Positions 11,802 to 33,580 of a DNA stretch of 44,020 nucleotides are shown one piece after another. The notes under the pieces were generated by a model. That model was not told the origin of the DNA. It saw nothing but the letters and a program-made list of their open reading frames with translations, and made no database searches. Source of the DNA: Dipetalonema caudispina. Taxonomy: Eukaryota > Nematoda > Chromadorea > Rhabditida > Onchocercidae. Both the position numbers and the translations under genes were made by a program. The stretch spans positions 1-44,020 of the forward strand of contig JABVXV010000436.1 in the NCBI GenBank assembly GCA_013365325.1. Reading direction: 5' to 3'. Position 1 is the stretch's first letter; every line of letters begins with the position of its first letter.

Positions 11802-14141
11802 TGGCAAGAAATAATACGTATGGCATTGGTGGCGATGAGAGGAATGATAATGTTAAACGGTTAATTACTTTAACAAGAAATTAGCTGTACGTTTATTATA
11901 GATCTCTGCAATGGCAATAGGTACAATGATACTTTGCTTGATATCAATTTGCATATGTAAAGACATGAAAGGCTCATAAAAGGTATCCACGACAACGAAC
12001 GGCATTATAAACTAAAAGAAAAAAATGCTGCATATCTTTAAGTTATGGGATCATGCAAAAAGTAGTATCGGATGAGCTCTATTGCAATGGCAACGTGACC
12101 TAATCACACTTCAAAAGTTTTTTTTCTTGTTTAGTACCCACAAAATCTGAATTTTAGCAAGAAACCTCGATCTTCTTCATCCATCTGAAATCATTATCTA
12201 TGATTCAATGAATCTTTACCAGAAAGAACTGCAAGTTGGAAATTCAAATAATTTCAAAATAAGCACGCTTCGAGGAGGAAAAATCACAACGGAAAATAAA
12301 AATAACAAGGAATTGAGGACTATGACCTCATTAAGAAAAGAATTCAAAGAAAGACTAAACGCTATAAAAATGAGCTCAATTAAGCTGGCATATTTATTTG
12401 AGGGTAAAAATTTAGAAAGGATAAAAACTACGTATTGCATTTTTTTTTCACACGATATCCAATTCAAATTTCTCACGAAGTCTCATGGATGCACGAGCAG
12501 TTGATATTTATTTTTACCTCTTTTCTCCTTTCATTCATCGTTTTCGTATAGATCTTCTGGATTTTAGTCTTACGCCCTTTTTGTTTAGTTTAGCATTTTA
12601 GTCTTAAATTCTAAAATTTTTCTGGACCAGTTTTATTTTGTCTCATACGTTTCATATATGAATTTGCTTTTCCTTACACATTTCGAATTATACAAGCAAT
12701 TGTCCCTTGAAATTTCCATATTGACGAGCTAAATTAACAGTTAAATTTCAATTAGGAAAAAAAAAACAATGCTCAAAACTTCCTATTACTAGAATCAATC
12801 GAAATTTATTTTTTGTTAGCGGGAACTAAAAGAAACCGTATATACCATTGGATAGAACATGTATTGCAAAGATTTGTTCAAAAGATGATTACACGTACGT
12901 ACGTGATGATTGTGGCTGATTGTGATAGCCAAAAAAATTTGGAAAATGTAAGGAGAAGAAGCAGAAATGCAGCAAGAAAAAAGGAAGAAAAAGCTGGAAT
13001 AATTTATACTCGAAAGTAAATGTTAGATCCAAGTGAGTTATTCCCGAGATTTTGTCAACTTTTTTTTGAAATATTAGACGTCTTCTTCCTCTTTTTCTCA
13101 TTCTTTTCCTCAACGAAAAAATTAATTAATTAAAAACAATTGAACTATTTGGAAAGATATCAAACAACTGAGAAGGAAAAGTTTTGGTTACGGGAAAAAA
13201 GGGATGCAACATATTTGAAGAATAGAACAGAAGGTGGGGCAAACATAATTTTGGCCTGAAACTATTGGCTAATGCTTGGACTTGTTGAAGCTTTTAAATT
13301 GTTGCTTACTGTGTATGTATTTGAACAAAAGCACAAATAGCTTTTGCTATGAAACGATGGATGAATTATTAAGTTTATCGTTTTCTCCTCCCTCTCTCTC
13401 TTTCCCACTCTCTCATTTCTTTTCTGTCTCCAATATTATTTAAAATTTTGCCTTGCTTTTTATGGGAACTTAAATTTTCTGAAGTTTCAAGTTCATGTAC
13501 ATATTTCATAGTTGGAAATTCTTGATACAGCACTATAGGATTATATTTGTAAATTGTGAAATTCCGAAATAATGAAGCATGTTTTGATGCAAAATTTAGT
13601 TTTTGTAAGTGTTGATAGCTCCCTCTTACAATTATCTCGAGATAAAATTATTGCTGCAAGATCATCATTAGACAAAACGGAAACGATGATTTTCCTTTGC
13701 TATAAACTCTTTATTATTTATTCTACAAAGAAAAGAATTTTTTTTATCCCGGAAATATATCTCGGAAAGGAATCATTCTAATATCCAACCGTTTTTTTTT
13801 CTTCGAATTGAAGTCAGAAATTTAAAACTAAATAAAATTTGATGCCTTTCAACATATATCGCATTGCTACTTAATTGCTTAAACTTAATATCAGTAAGGA
13901 AAAATCTTACTAACTTTTCACAATCCAATTTTCAAATTATTGGTTTTTCGAGGAACTTCAAATGAAGTTCCTATTCATAGGTACGAATATTATAGTTGAA
14001 AACAATGATTAGGATAAATTGTACGATTTAAGTGAAGCGGATGAAATTCTGGAAGGAAATGATTTCAAAGGTAACATAGTGAAAAAAATCTATGAGATTT
14101 ATTAGGCTGTTAAATTTCAACACTTGTTAGATTGCCCGCCT

Positions 14142-14144
<3 letters not shown>

Positions 14145-14218
<74 letters not shown>
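14145..14218. repeat. (AT)n microsatellite
   Basis: Alternating AT runs from 14145 to 14208 and continues after one G as TATATA to 14218. It is self-complementary and probably variable in length. Confidence 0.97.
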
Positions 14219-14219
<1 letters not shown>

Positions 14220-17200
14220 AACGGATGTAATTATATACACAGAAATTCATGTGATGATAAATCCGTAATTTAGTGACATTGTTAGAAAAGAATGGTTTGA
14301 AGGGATAGATCCAAAACTAACGAAGACATATTTAAGCATTTTCTAAGGGATGCGCTTTCCTTTCTCTCCTCCTAACAACCTTATTGTGATTATTTACGTT
14401 AACTTTGCCATGAGCAAGCTTGAGCAATTGAATTACTCATTTACTGCTTCCCAATTGCACAAATGCTTTGAAATAAGCTTTGTAAAAGTCTTCATTTTTT
14501 TCTTTCAAGAATGTTCTAATATATGGTTTTTATTCTAAAAATATCGAAATGATATTCATGCCAGAAAATTTCAAAATATTTCTCATACATATGGAAGATT
14601 CATTAGCAGTGATATATCTTTCTCATCCTTGCTCTTTGCGATTCAGTTCGGTTGACTAATAAGATCTGTAGCTACTTAAAAAAAATTTAAAATCATCAGC
14701 ACTGACGACGATCAGCCTTTCGAAAATTGGTAGTCTTCGAAGGAGATAATTTTGGTTTTGAGAGATATACTAAGTTTTCAAGCGCAACTTGTTTTAAATA
14801 GTATGAAGCAATTTATAATAAGATGAATCTTCTTGAGTATTTCTCATCGCTTGTCCATTTTGCGGCATAAATTTGGAAATATTTTATGCTAAAGCATTGA
14901 AGATATCGAAAATGGGAAGATACCCTTTTATTTCATTTAAGAGCATCTTCGAAACAGAGTACAGATCATTAACTCCAAATCTGACGAAAGAAAATTAAGC
15001 TGCATACCAATTTCTGGATAATCGTGAATCGAATTTTATGTTTATAGTTTGTTCTCAATCAATTTCCATGCAAATTAAAACTACATTGAACTCTTGTGGA
15101 AATATTTAAGATGAAACTATTTACTTCGAAGTGATTCATTAAATTTTTTATTCATCCTCTAAAAATATAATTGGAATTGATCGTAATATACTTCAGTCGA
15201 TGAAAGACTATGGGTAGCAGAGGTTTTAACTGACAGCATTAAACTAACGAATTATTTTTTAAATACATTCGGTATTTTTATTGAATAAGAATAAAAACAA
15301 AACCTGTTATTCCTACTCATTTGAAGATTCCATTTGAGGAGGTTTGAGCTTGAGACTTATTAGAATTTTAAACTGAAAAACAAACTTTTGGCTTCCATTG
15401 CAAGTTTTGACAATGCCTCAGTCATGAAAATAAATTCTTTGGAGGTAAAAAGATTTACAAGAGAAGCAAATGATGTTTTGAAATGTGCTTATGCATCTAA
15501 CAACAAAATAAATTATTCCTTAAAGAATGTTAAGATTCTCGAGATTCTAGATTACATAGAAGATATCCATTTGTTAATACAAGAAGTGAAGAAAACTCAA
15601 CATGTTATATATTTAGTGTTTGTGCATATTTGCTAGATTATCTTCGATCCTATTATTTGCCAACAAAGACAGATAGGGTGCCAGAAGAAGTTTTCTCGAG
15701 GGACTAATCTCCGCTGATGTTTTCTTCTCCAAAACTTAGTTTCATCATCCATACATATACCCACAGTCCCATAGTCATATCCATAAACTTATTTCAAAAC
15801 TTAGAATATGCAAATATTTGAATTCCAACTGCTACTCATTTCAATACATCTTTACTTTTTTAAAGCCTATTTAATAAAAAACGAAACTTAAAGGCAAACT
15901 TTGGGTTTACAAATTTGTTGAAGCCAAAAATAAGATCGTTAGAAGCATAGGCAAATTATGTGCCTTGAAAAAAATTTGTCCGAAATTTGAGTAAAAAAAG
16001 ACTTGCCCAAAAATCTATAATCTCTTATCAGAATCAATTCTGGTCGTTCAGTCCAATATTTCTCTTAGTGGTTTATTGCAAATCAAATGTGATTCATACA
16101 TGAAGGCTTTCGAAAAAAAAGGATCACAACTGCGATGGAATGAATAAAATGAGCTTATTTTCTATTCAAATTAAAATTTTCAAGAAACTTATCTTATTGT
16201 CAAAACGGAAATTTTCTAACATCAACTAATTATATTGTAATAGGGAAAAAATTAAAAGACAATAAAATACTCGGATGGTAAAATTCGAATCAAAAAAAAA
16301 GCGAGAAAGAATTCGTATATTGAGAATGAAGCCATCAAATTGATAGCTAAATAATTGTTGTGCAAAAGGAAAGGCGGAAATGCGTTATTGGAGTGGATTC
16401 ATAAATTATCACATTTACTATTCCAAGCTTGGGAGAATTCTTCGAACGCTTCGAATTATTCATCTCATGAAAATCACTGCTTTTCATCAAGCAGACCAAT
16501 CTTTCTAAGTAGATTTCAGGAAATGCGTTCTTTTTACTTCTTACCTATAAACTTTTTAATCAAATTTGTTTTTTGCAGAAAAAATCTCATAAAAAAAATT
16601 TTTTTTTAAATTTCTCTTCCATTTTCAGACAATCATATTTTTTCACTTGATTTTTTTTTTTGATTTTCCCCAATCAGTTGATAAACTGGATCAGTCCAGC
16701 TTTTCAAAACTCTCGCTGGAATACGAAAATACATATCATACGAAAAGCGAAACAATAATCTATTGCTTCGTTGGACAAATCATGGCTTTTAAGAGATCAG
16801 CAGATGACATTTACAATTCTGAATGAATTTTGCTGTTTTTTTTTTGAAAATTATACATTTTTCAAATTCTCAAATTTACTTATTCGTGTAAGAACCAAAA
16901 CAAACGTCACTCAAAAATTCTTCGCAAAAACCATAAATCATTGAAAAACCAAATCAGCGATATGAGAATGATTTGAAACAAGAACGATGAAGCAATTATA
17001 TGTGGTTCAGACAACTGTCGTAAAACTTAATAAATAAAAGTACTGGGAAAGTATTTGAATGAAATCACTTTTTGACGACTAGACTCAAGCTTGTTTTATA
17101 CGTTATCAAAAATGATTGGTAGCGATTACGGAGCAGAAATTTTTTTATCCATCTTCAGAGATTTGATTTCTAAGAGACCTAAAAACATATCAATACTTTC

Positions 17201-17637
17201 TTGCTACCAATAGCATAAAATAAACGAGTGATAAGATAGAAAAGATTTGCTTTGTTCGAGTAACATAGATTACTTGCAGAGATTTTTGAAATGAAAATAA
17301 GCTTCCAGTTTAAATTAAAATGAACAACTATTAAGAAAATGAATGTATCTTTGTTTTAACTTATATGTTAAATTCTTTAACCGTTAAGGACCAATTCTAT
17401 GGCTTATAATGAAATAATGTCAAGCATTCAAAATGTTTTCACTACTATCATCTACTTGAAACATTTCTGTTTCAAGATGGTTGCACTAAAAAGATTTTCC
17501 TAAACAGAAATGAAGCTTTAATGGCAAGCAACGATCATTCGAAAACACCAACTCAAAAGGAACGAGTTTACGTCCTTACTAGCCATATATTCGCTTCTGC
17601 TTCCTGCAAACCATACTAATTTCTTTATGCATCCATA

Positions 17638-17719
17638 AATTTTTTCAAAAGAAACCTATGCTAGCCCAGCTTACCACATTAATTTTTTCAAAAGAAACCT
17701 ATGCTAGCCCAGCTTACCA
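17638..17719. repeat. Tandem duplication, 43-bp unit, about 1.9 copies
   Basis: Copy 1 is 17638-17680 and copy 2 is 17681-17719. The 39 bases compared, beginning AATTTTTTCAAAAG, are identical, so the duplication is recent or an assembly artefact. It is not coding as far as I can tell. Confidence 0.95.
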
Positions 17720-18160
17720 TTCAAAACTATTGTTGATGACACCGCTGCATTTGTATCCGATTCTCGCAAATCCTTTCAAAATCCATTCATTAATCCCTGC
17801 AGAATGTCGAATTTGCTCCAACAATATTTATCTGTCATTTCATGGCTTTATTGATATACCCTACATTTCAAAAATTTTCATTAAATATTAAATAGAATAA
17901 AATCTAAATTTTGATTTTTTTTTTGTTTGAAAGTTGATGTTTTTTCTATTTCTTAAAATTTAAGTTAAAATTTTTACAGAACTATAGCAAATTACAGGTT
18001 CCTAATACCAACCATCGCGGCTATACGGATAAGTTTGTGATAATGCTGGAAGGAAAGTTGGACAATCAAACTTGTGAATACCAATTTTAAAGCTTGGAAT
18101 GATTTCATAAGCTTCATATCAATAATACTGAATTCTCCCAGACTTATAGCTAGTACGGTA

Positions 18161-18166
18161 TTTATT
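18161..18166 (-). terminator. Candidate poly(A) signal for RASSF-type gene
   Basis: AATAAA on the minus strand lies about 1 kb beyond the putative stop. It is one of a few such hexamers (another is at 17852-17847), so the choice is arbitrary without transcripts. Confidence 0.2.
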
Positions 18167-19185
18167 CATCAAGTGCAATTATGTAAATAAAACGGTATGG
18201 AGAAAGATCCATGGCCCCTTAGAAATTTCCCGGAATCATAGGTAAATCAAAACTGTAATGTGTCTGCAAGTACTTTAAGTCCAAAGAAAAAAAAAACAAA
18301 AAGAAAATGTCATAGTTTACATCTAACTTTACTGATCAAAAAGGAATCCTCTTCAGCATTTCTCGAAAAAAAAAAGCCTATTTCGGAAGCTCATCTGGAG
18401 CCCTACTACTTTGGCATTGCTGTCATTATTAACTTTTCAAACATTGCAAGAACGTAGACTGCATATTCCCATGAGTAATGTTTTCCCAATATGCGTATCT
18501 ACTGATGTGCAAAGAAAAAAAAGAAAAAGAAAAGCCACACGGCTGTAGCCATATCTTTCAAAGGCTTAGAAGCTTGCAATCAAACCGTTTTTAATTTCCT
18601 CGCTGGCTAGGTTTTTGGAATGATCCGAATCCTCCTGTCCCCCCACCCTTCTGAACCGCCTACCAACAGCAGTGAAATGCTCTAACAACTTATTTAACTA
18701 TTGCTACGCAACAGAAAGAACTGGAAACATTTACTAAAACATCACATACTACAATAAATAACAATGAAAGCTGAGAAACCTAGAGCTACAAACAATTTTA
18801 AGCAAACAGAAAGCAAACAAAATGAAATATTGCCACAAAAAGTGAAGTCACTTAATAGACCCAAAGAAACTTAAAAAAGTACCGTTATTATGCCACTTTC
18901 ATGAGTTCATTACGTTTTAAGCTGAGAAAATGGCATACCCTTTTTAATCATTTTCAGAACCAACTAGTGATTTAGCTTTACATGGAATTATAATTAATTC
19001 GACCAACACCCGATTTCGAAGACAAACCAACAACTGAGTATGGATAATTGATATCATCAACAAATAAGTATTTCAACGAGCATCTGAATTTACCAATTCT
19101 TCATTTTATGAAGAATCGACAAAAATATTCCACCAAACACTTCAATAAATACAAATTCTGACTGTTGCAGAAATAATAAAAGAAG

Positions 19186-22100
19186 CTAAACATCAGTGCA
19201 TATACAAGAATTTGCTTTTACCGAGCTAAATTCATCACTATCCACTGTGAAACCTCGGTTACGCAAATTTTCATCCAAATACCACCTGAAAACTAAGTTT
19301 ATTAACAGAACAAATTCAAAAATTTACAAAGCACCAAACTAGAGACAAAACACGCATCAGTGAAGCATACGTAATTTAAAAAGTGCATACAAAGACTGAA
19401 ACCTTCATAACATGTATAAAAATTTTTAAAAAATTCACCTGTAAGTATCGTATTTCTGCCGAATCCGGAAAGAATATTGTTTTTCCTCATCTTCCAGTAT
19501 TTTCAAAAAATTCTCAAGTTCTGGTACCTCGAACATATCCCACTGAAATCACAGCAATTTCAATCTACATTTTTTTTTTTCGGGAAACAACAGTTAAAAC
19601 TTCTAGTAAACAACAAATTATATCAGATTTTCACAATTAAGAAAATTGGAGTGCAAGACAAGTGGAAGTATTATAAATAGGGACAGACCAAAATATCTCC
19701 TGTATCGTTCTCCTGTAAAACTAATTGTCGTTTCTCACCCTTCTCTTCCCATGAACGCACAATTTTGAGTGGATACGACTCGTCCGAAATACGCGTTAAA
19801 CTATCTTAAAGCAGATCTGATCACCAAAAAAAATATCGCAAATCAAAGTACAAGAAGAGATTAAAATAAATGATCGAAATAAAAAGTCCGACAGGGCTTA
19901 ACTTATATTGAAGAATGCGAAATTTTACAAGACGATATTTTGTAAAAACATACAATTTTGTACAGTTGGACTTTCTGAAGATTGACAGACGCGTTCATAT
20001 AATGCAAACTTTCGTGGATTATCTGCAACTCGGAACTTCCGTAACAAAGTTATAATCATTTCTCTGAAAAGTAAAAGATCTGTAAAGCCTGTTTGGCTAA
20101 GTATACGAAGTGAAAAAATGATATTTAAGATAAAATTATTTGTAGCGAATAAGGATGGACATTAAACAATTTATATATACCTGGTAGTCATCTTGCTGCT
20201 TATATTCACATTCTTAACAGTATTTCTTGGAAGAAAAAATGTTGTAATTGTCCTTAAGGAACTGGTAGTTACAGATCCTGAAAAAAGATAAATATATATT
20301 CATCCCCGAATCCCCACAAATGTTTCAAATACTCCAAAAAATCACAACACCTCCCCTTAAAGCTCACTGTTAATGGGTCGAAACTTAATGGGAAAGCTAT
20401 AAAATAAAGTCATACTAAAAAACTCACCTGATTCATTTGTAACATCCAGAAATGAAAGTGAATCACCTGCGACTACATTAATCGGCCGCATAAAATTCAT
20501 GTGAATTTGTACAAAACCGCTCGTCTCGTCTTTTTGTTCCTATATAAATTTGGAATTTGTTTAACACTCTAAATAAAAAAGTTCAAAAGGACAAAAAAAA
20601 GGATATTACGAAAACTTTACATTATTTGTGTTCCCGAATTACTCCCGTAAAAAAAGATGCAAACCTCAACGATATCGTCATTTTCAGCGAACATTTTGAG
20701 ATTTGAACAAGAAGTTACAGCTAGTTCATGACATGAACTTAAGGTACTGTCAGCTGTTTTGCAATCAAGCGTTACCAACGATCTACATTTTGCGTGACAA
20801 GTGTAATTACAGTCTGCAAGAAAAAAATCCAACATATTTAGCTTAAGATTTTCTGAAGTCCGGGATCTTCACTCAGAAAAAAGTACATTCACAGTGGTTT
20901 CGTGACTTACTTATTTCAAGATTCAATATCAATCACCAGTTCTAAGATTTTTTATAGAATTAACTTACTATCACACTTCACAGCTCGTGTCAAAAATCCC
21001 CACATAAAATCTCCACACTTGTCACACCAGGTTGGATGGGTAACAGATAATGACCTGAAACGATCAAAAAAAATTAGTCAGACTTGAACTAATAAGAAAA
21101 TCAATTTATTTCGAAATCTTACAAAAAATCGTGTCCTTTCCCTGGATGACTACAACCAGTAATGAGATTTTTCAATGGGCCAAAGTGCTGCAGTGCGAGG
21201 GTATCGCCATAATCAGCTTCCTCCCATAACCATGAGCCTATCGTATCACCCTATAAGTTGAATTGACTTAAAATTAATTTACGATTATTTGATACTGCTA
21301 AGGAACTTAAAACTCCTGTAATACATAATGAAATGCATGTCAAAGATGATAAACTGAATACAATTATAAAGTTGTTTAAATCAAGAATCACTGAACTCAC
21401 TTCATTTACATCCATTCCTGGATCGATACATGTCTCTAACTTCTTTGAAACATCATCCAGCCTCCGATCTGGCTGATAATCTTTGCATTCCATTTTTCCT
21501 TTCTCTTTGTCACCAGACAACTAGAAATTACAAAAATGTTTCTAGTACTTTTACTAGCCGTTTTTAAAGTTGCAACTCAGCGAAGAATGCACTTCATTTC
21601 TGTACTTTAAAATCAAATCGTGACGGATAAAGTGCAACGAATATATAATATTGGGATATTCATTTCCAGTTCTAAAAAAATTCTGAAAAATGTGCTTTAA
21701 TCACGAATTCAGCTCCTATAGAGTCCATTCTAACTTCCAGTTATTATTCCAAATAACTGGCAAAACACTTACTACTTCCTCTGCTGGTGCTATATAATTG
21801 AAATTCCTAATTCCAAGTTGGCTCAGCCATTCCGGCATATTAAGTTGCGAGATCCTTGCACGTAATCCAGAAAACCACCTTAAAATGCAAGAACTAAGCC
21901 TTTATAACACAGTAAACATGAAACAAATCTAAAAGCGGAAGTAATAAAAACAAATCCTGGCATTCTTAACTGGTTAACTTGACCTAAAGGTACCAGAAAG
22001 ACTTGTAAAGTGAACTCCAGATTAAAGTAAAGAGTTGATTAAATTGAATAAATTTATGCAATCTTTCTATAAAAAATCTTCACGTCTTCAAAACAAGGAA

Positions 22101-22218
22101 AAGTGGGAAATGAAACTGACTAATACCTCGGTTGTTGAGTGGCAGATTGACGTGATCGTAGAAGCTTTCCATCATTTCCGTTATTATTATTCCCACCATA
22201 ATCCAAGGTTTTACTCAT
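19186..22218 (-). CDS. RASSF1/5-type Ras-association protein (C1 + RA + SARAH), 12 exons
   Basis: Exons: 22218-22127, 21878-21773, 21520-21401, 21250-21123, 21054-20969, 20813-20665, 20539-20428, 20277-20181, 20063-19972, 19804-19689, 19542-19439, 19285-19222. They give about 422 aa. Reading on to the stop at 19188-19186 would add 11. Residues 146-195 form an exact C1 zinc finger, H-X12-C-X2-C-X13-C-X2-C-X4-H-X2-C-X7-C, assembled across three exons. A Ras-association domain follows (about 230-360; T-F-F-L-P-R-N-T-V-K and N-P-R-K-F-A-L-Y-E-R are diagnostic). A SARAH helix comes last (W-D-M-F-E-V-P-E-L-E-N-F-L-K-I-L, from 367). Family members bind Ras/Rap GTPases and MST/Hippo kinases; C. elegans has one such gene, rsf-1. 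Length resembles human RASSF5 (418 aa). All junctions agree in phase, but the donors after exons 9 (A|GTCCAA) and 10 (G|GTCTGT) are weak. The last exon may instead splice onward at GTAAAA (19221). The first ATG is the best start visible, but alternative 5' exons are possible. Confidence 0.9.
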
Positions 22219-22403
22219 ATTAGCTATATCGCATTGGCCTATCTATAAATGACAATGAGTGGTCATTACACCCTGTACTCCTTCCTCTTTTCACTTCCGG
22301 GCAGAGACATACCAAACAATAAGCAATTAATGGTACGAACGACCGAATTTTACACACATTTTAGTGAAGCAAAATTCGAATAAAACAGGGAGGGAAGGAA
22401 GGA

Positions 22404-22443
<40 letters not shown>

Positions 22444-25231
22444 AGGAAGGAAGGATGAAGGCATTTATGTGATGATGTATCATGGCGTAACTGAACTGGT
22501 AACTGGCAAGATGATCGTTTTTATTAGTAGGAAGATGAGGAGAGATATGAGTTTTCCTTCTTCCTGATGTCAATGATCAAGGTTATTTGGTCGAGAGTTC
22601 AGTCTCAAGTGCATAGGTTAAAACTAAGTCATTCGGAAGTCATTTTTCTCCCTGCATTCCTCTTTTAGTGGCTAATAATTTAGATAATGAATTACTTCTT
22701 TTGAAAATCTATCACGAAGAAAACAGTATTTGCGGTTTCCCTTTGATTCTAGCTTATGTTTTAGTTTGCCCTTTACGGAACTCTCGTTGTACCCCCGAGT
22801 ACCTTCAACCGATAACAAAGCGAGAGCAATTCTCATCATAACGACTTCAATCGAGATGAAAAATTGAGATGGAAAGAAAAAGAAATTTGAATGACTAAGA
22901 TTTCCTCCCTCTTTCCATTCTTTACTGCTTTAGTGAACAATCCTCTATTCTCGACATGCTAAACTAAAAGTAAACCTTGAATAATAGATAAGCAGAAACT
23001 AACGACAACATACAGGACCAGATTTTCAAGAACGGTCATCAAAGCGAGCGGTATGGCGAATGGCACGATTAAAGAATTACTTGATATAAGCACCATAAAA
23101 CAGCAGGAGTAGTTCATGGAATTGTTCTACATTTCGCAAGAATTTTGTAAAGTTTGATGAGATTTCCGAAGTTTATTCAGAAAAAAGACCAAACGATTAG
23201 GAGAACTGAACGAGGAGAGAAGCAGATGGAATGACGTCAATAGATATTCATGGTATAGAATTCAGACAGTGCTTCATGGCGGTAAACAAACGGATAAACG
23301 GTTCAGTGTCATTCAACGGATAGCCGTTTGATTACACTCTGACCTTCCTAAAAATCGACGATTAAATGGAATTTCAAAGTTCCCAAGGATGAACACGAGA
23401 TTACTGAAAGAAATTTATGATATGAAATATAAGGGAATGGAAATTGCAATAGTAGATCGATGAAGGTACCGATTTCCTCGCAGTTTTGTTTTCATTCTTG
23501 TTTCTCTTGAATGAAGTGTTTAATTTTAGTACGTGTGCAATTCTTCCCATGCCCATTCATCTTGTCTGTCCGTTCGCTGTACTTTTTAGCTATGAAACAG
23601 TTTGGCTATGCACAACTGCCTATAGATCAAGCGATAACTATGAAAAAAATCTACAAAAACATTTGTGGAATGAACGTCTGGTTATAGAAATAACTCTCGC
23701 ACTGCTGTTCTCCGACTTATTGGATTTCAATGCCAGGTCTAATACAGAAAAAACCTACAACCACCTGCTTTTTCAAAATCATCACTCTCCATTAAGATTC
23801 TAGTCATATGTTGTATCCACATCTGCGTTATAATAAATAACTTTTCGATTACAACTAGTTAAAAAAGCAATTTGATAGCTTGAGAAGGATTAAAATGATA
23901 AACTTGAGGCATGCTATCGTGTACCTCTCTTTCCAGGTATACTGTGAATTACAAGCGATTTATTACACTTCAAGACCATGTGTCAGCAACAGCAAAGATA
24001 GGTTACGTTTACAAAATACATTGAGAAATATCGGGATTACTAGATTGCACCAATTACATTAGAGAAACATGAAATTTGACCAGACTTCACTTATTTTTTG
24101 GACAAAAAGAAAATTAATAACTATTGTAACGTGCTGTTTGCTGTTTTCGAAACTTAATTTGTACCCTGAAGATATCCTGAGCAAAGAGTCAGGACAGATC
24201 CAAATATTACCTATAAATATCATAACTTATTAGTAATTTGAAAACAAATCGAAAGATTATTCTTCCTGTCAATAAAAAGTGCATTTAATGTGTATTTAGC
24301 AAAGCTTTGGCACATATCAAACTCAAATAAGTAGCATTTCTTTGGCCTACAAATATTTCGCTATCTCTGATACCGTCACACTTTCTCTTTCAAGAAGCTA
24401 AAAAGACCGATGTCAGTTCTCCTCAGTGAAAAGACTTCCCTTTTCATGGCATAGATGACAGCTTCCTTATAGCTCCACAATGCAATAATCCTATAAGTCT
24501 AAGCTTGGAATCCATGATACTGTCAGCAACAACATCTGATTTCACAGCGTATTCATGAAGTGGGTTGGTATCATCCTAACCTAACAACGGAAACATGAAA
24601 TAGAAAGCGATAGTCACCAGCAGGACAGTAAAACAAATTAAAGAACAAAAGCAGATAAGGAAATTTCCTTAAATTCCTCTCATAAACTGTCGACATAAAT
24701 TATAATAACGACACCGGTCACCGATCGATTAGAACACCAGTTCGGTAAATTAATAAAATTCTCCGAAAGCCAGACCATAAGGTACAACAATCACTTTACC
24801 TTAAATTTTCTATGATTTAAAACCAACGACAGCCATCCTACTTTCTCACTCCGCAACTTCCTTCTCCTTCTCCCTTTTCAGCAACAATCAACAAACTACG
24901 AATGCCATAAGATGCAACATGGAAAACCTGTCTCTGAATTACAAATACAAAAATAAGCAGAACAGTATGCATAATATAACCAAATCCTTAAAAATACAAC
25001 CAATCCTTAAAAAGAGAAAAACGGACAAGCGACACAAAAAAGTTGAAAACGTGAGCTACGAAGAAATACTTAAAAAAGTAACAAATGGCAAGGGCAACTT
25101 TGAAAGTAGATAAGAAATTCCCATATAAAAGTCAAATTCATTACGATTTAATGGGAAATCCACAGATTTCTAATTAGTTCTCCATCTTAAGCATTAAAAA
25201 ATCGCCAACAGTTTTGAAATTTATGCATCAA
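22219..25231. other. Intergenic region between RASSF-type gene and calcineurin A
   Basis: This contains the RASSF upstream region and the calcineurin A downstream region. I see a purine-rich (GAAA)n repeat at 22388-22454 and a small inverted pair (AAACGG/CCGTTT) near 23300-23330. There is a 105-codon plus-strand frame at 23486-23803 with no recognisable motif and no support from splice sites. No RNA gene was recognised. Confidence 0.5.
22388..22454. repeat. (GAAA)n / (GGAA)n purine microsatellite
   Basis: GGAA units flank about ten GAAA units on the plus strand. It lies about 170 bp upstream of the RASSF-type start codon, so it is in or near that gene's promoter or 5' UTR. Confidence 0.95.
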
Positions 25232-25237
25232 TTTATT
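25232..25237 (-). terminator. Candidate poly(A) signal for calcineurin A
   Basis: AATAAA on the minus strand lies about 320 nt downstream of the calcineurin stop at 25557. Distance and sequence fit a 3' UTR end, but this is not proven. Confidence 0.35.
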
Positions 25238-25556
25238 GACTGTAAATCTAGGAAGTTCGTAGTCTCAAACTTCAAATATGACTAAATTTGACCAGTTTTC
25301 AAGGACGACAAAATGAAGAACAGAAGAAAGTTCTTGATTTCTAAGAATGAAAATCAATTAAAAAAATTTCTTTCTTTCAAAACATAGATCCGAAAAATAC
25401 ACACCAAAAAAAAATAAAGATCATATAAGTATTACAATGATCATTTCCAAAAATAGAAAAGAAAGAAAAAAGGAAATCGATCAACCGAAAATGAGTTTGT
25501 ATATAATTTTCCAACTGGGAAAACCATGGAAAACCGGTATGTATGGCTGTATGTTT

Positions 25557-33580
<8,024 letters not shown>

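Larger units (their letters stand above)
7444..19185. other. 11.7-kb region with no recognised exon; presumed cholinergic promoter and first intron
   Basis: No stretch here gives a recognisable conserved protein on either strand. The unc-17/cha-1 shared first exon and promoter should lie here, since the unc-17 coding sequence starts at 7339 on the minus strand. The 3' UTR of the next gene (RASSF type) enters from the right; a minus-strand AATAAA at 18166-18161 is a possible poly(A) signal. Contents seen are CAA-rich DNA (11761-11801), pyrimidine-rich DNA (13385-13430), a long (AT)n (14145-14218), a 43-bp tandem duplication (17638-17719), and a 119-codon minus-strand frame at 8703-9062 that I do not recognise. 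Confidence 0.5.

Noticed and set aside
23290..23335. Inverted AAACGG/CCGTTT pair as a regulatory hairpin
   Set aside because: The arms are too short, with a long loop, and such pairs are expected by chance.
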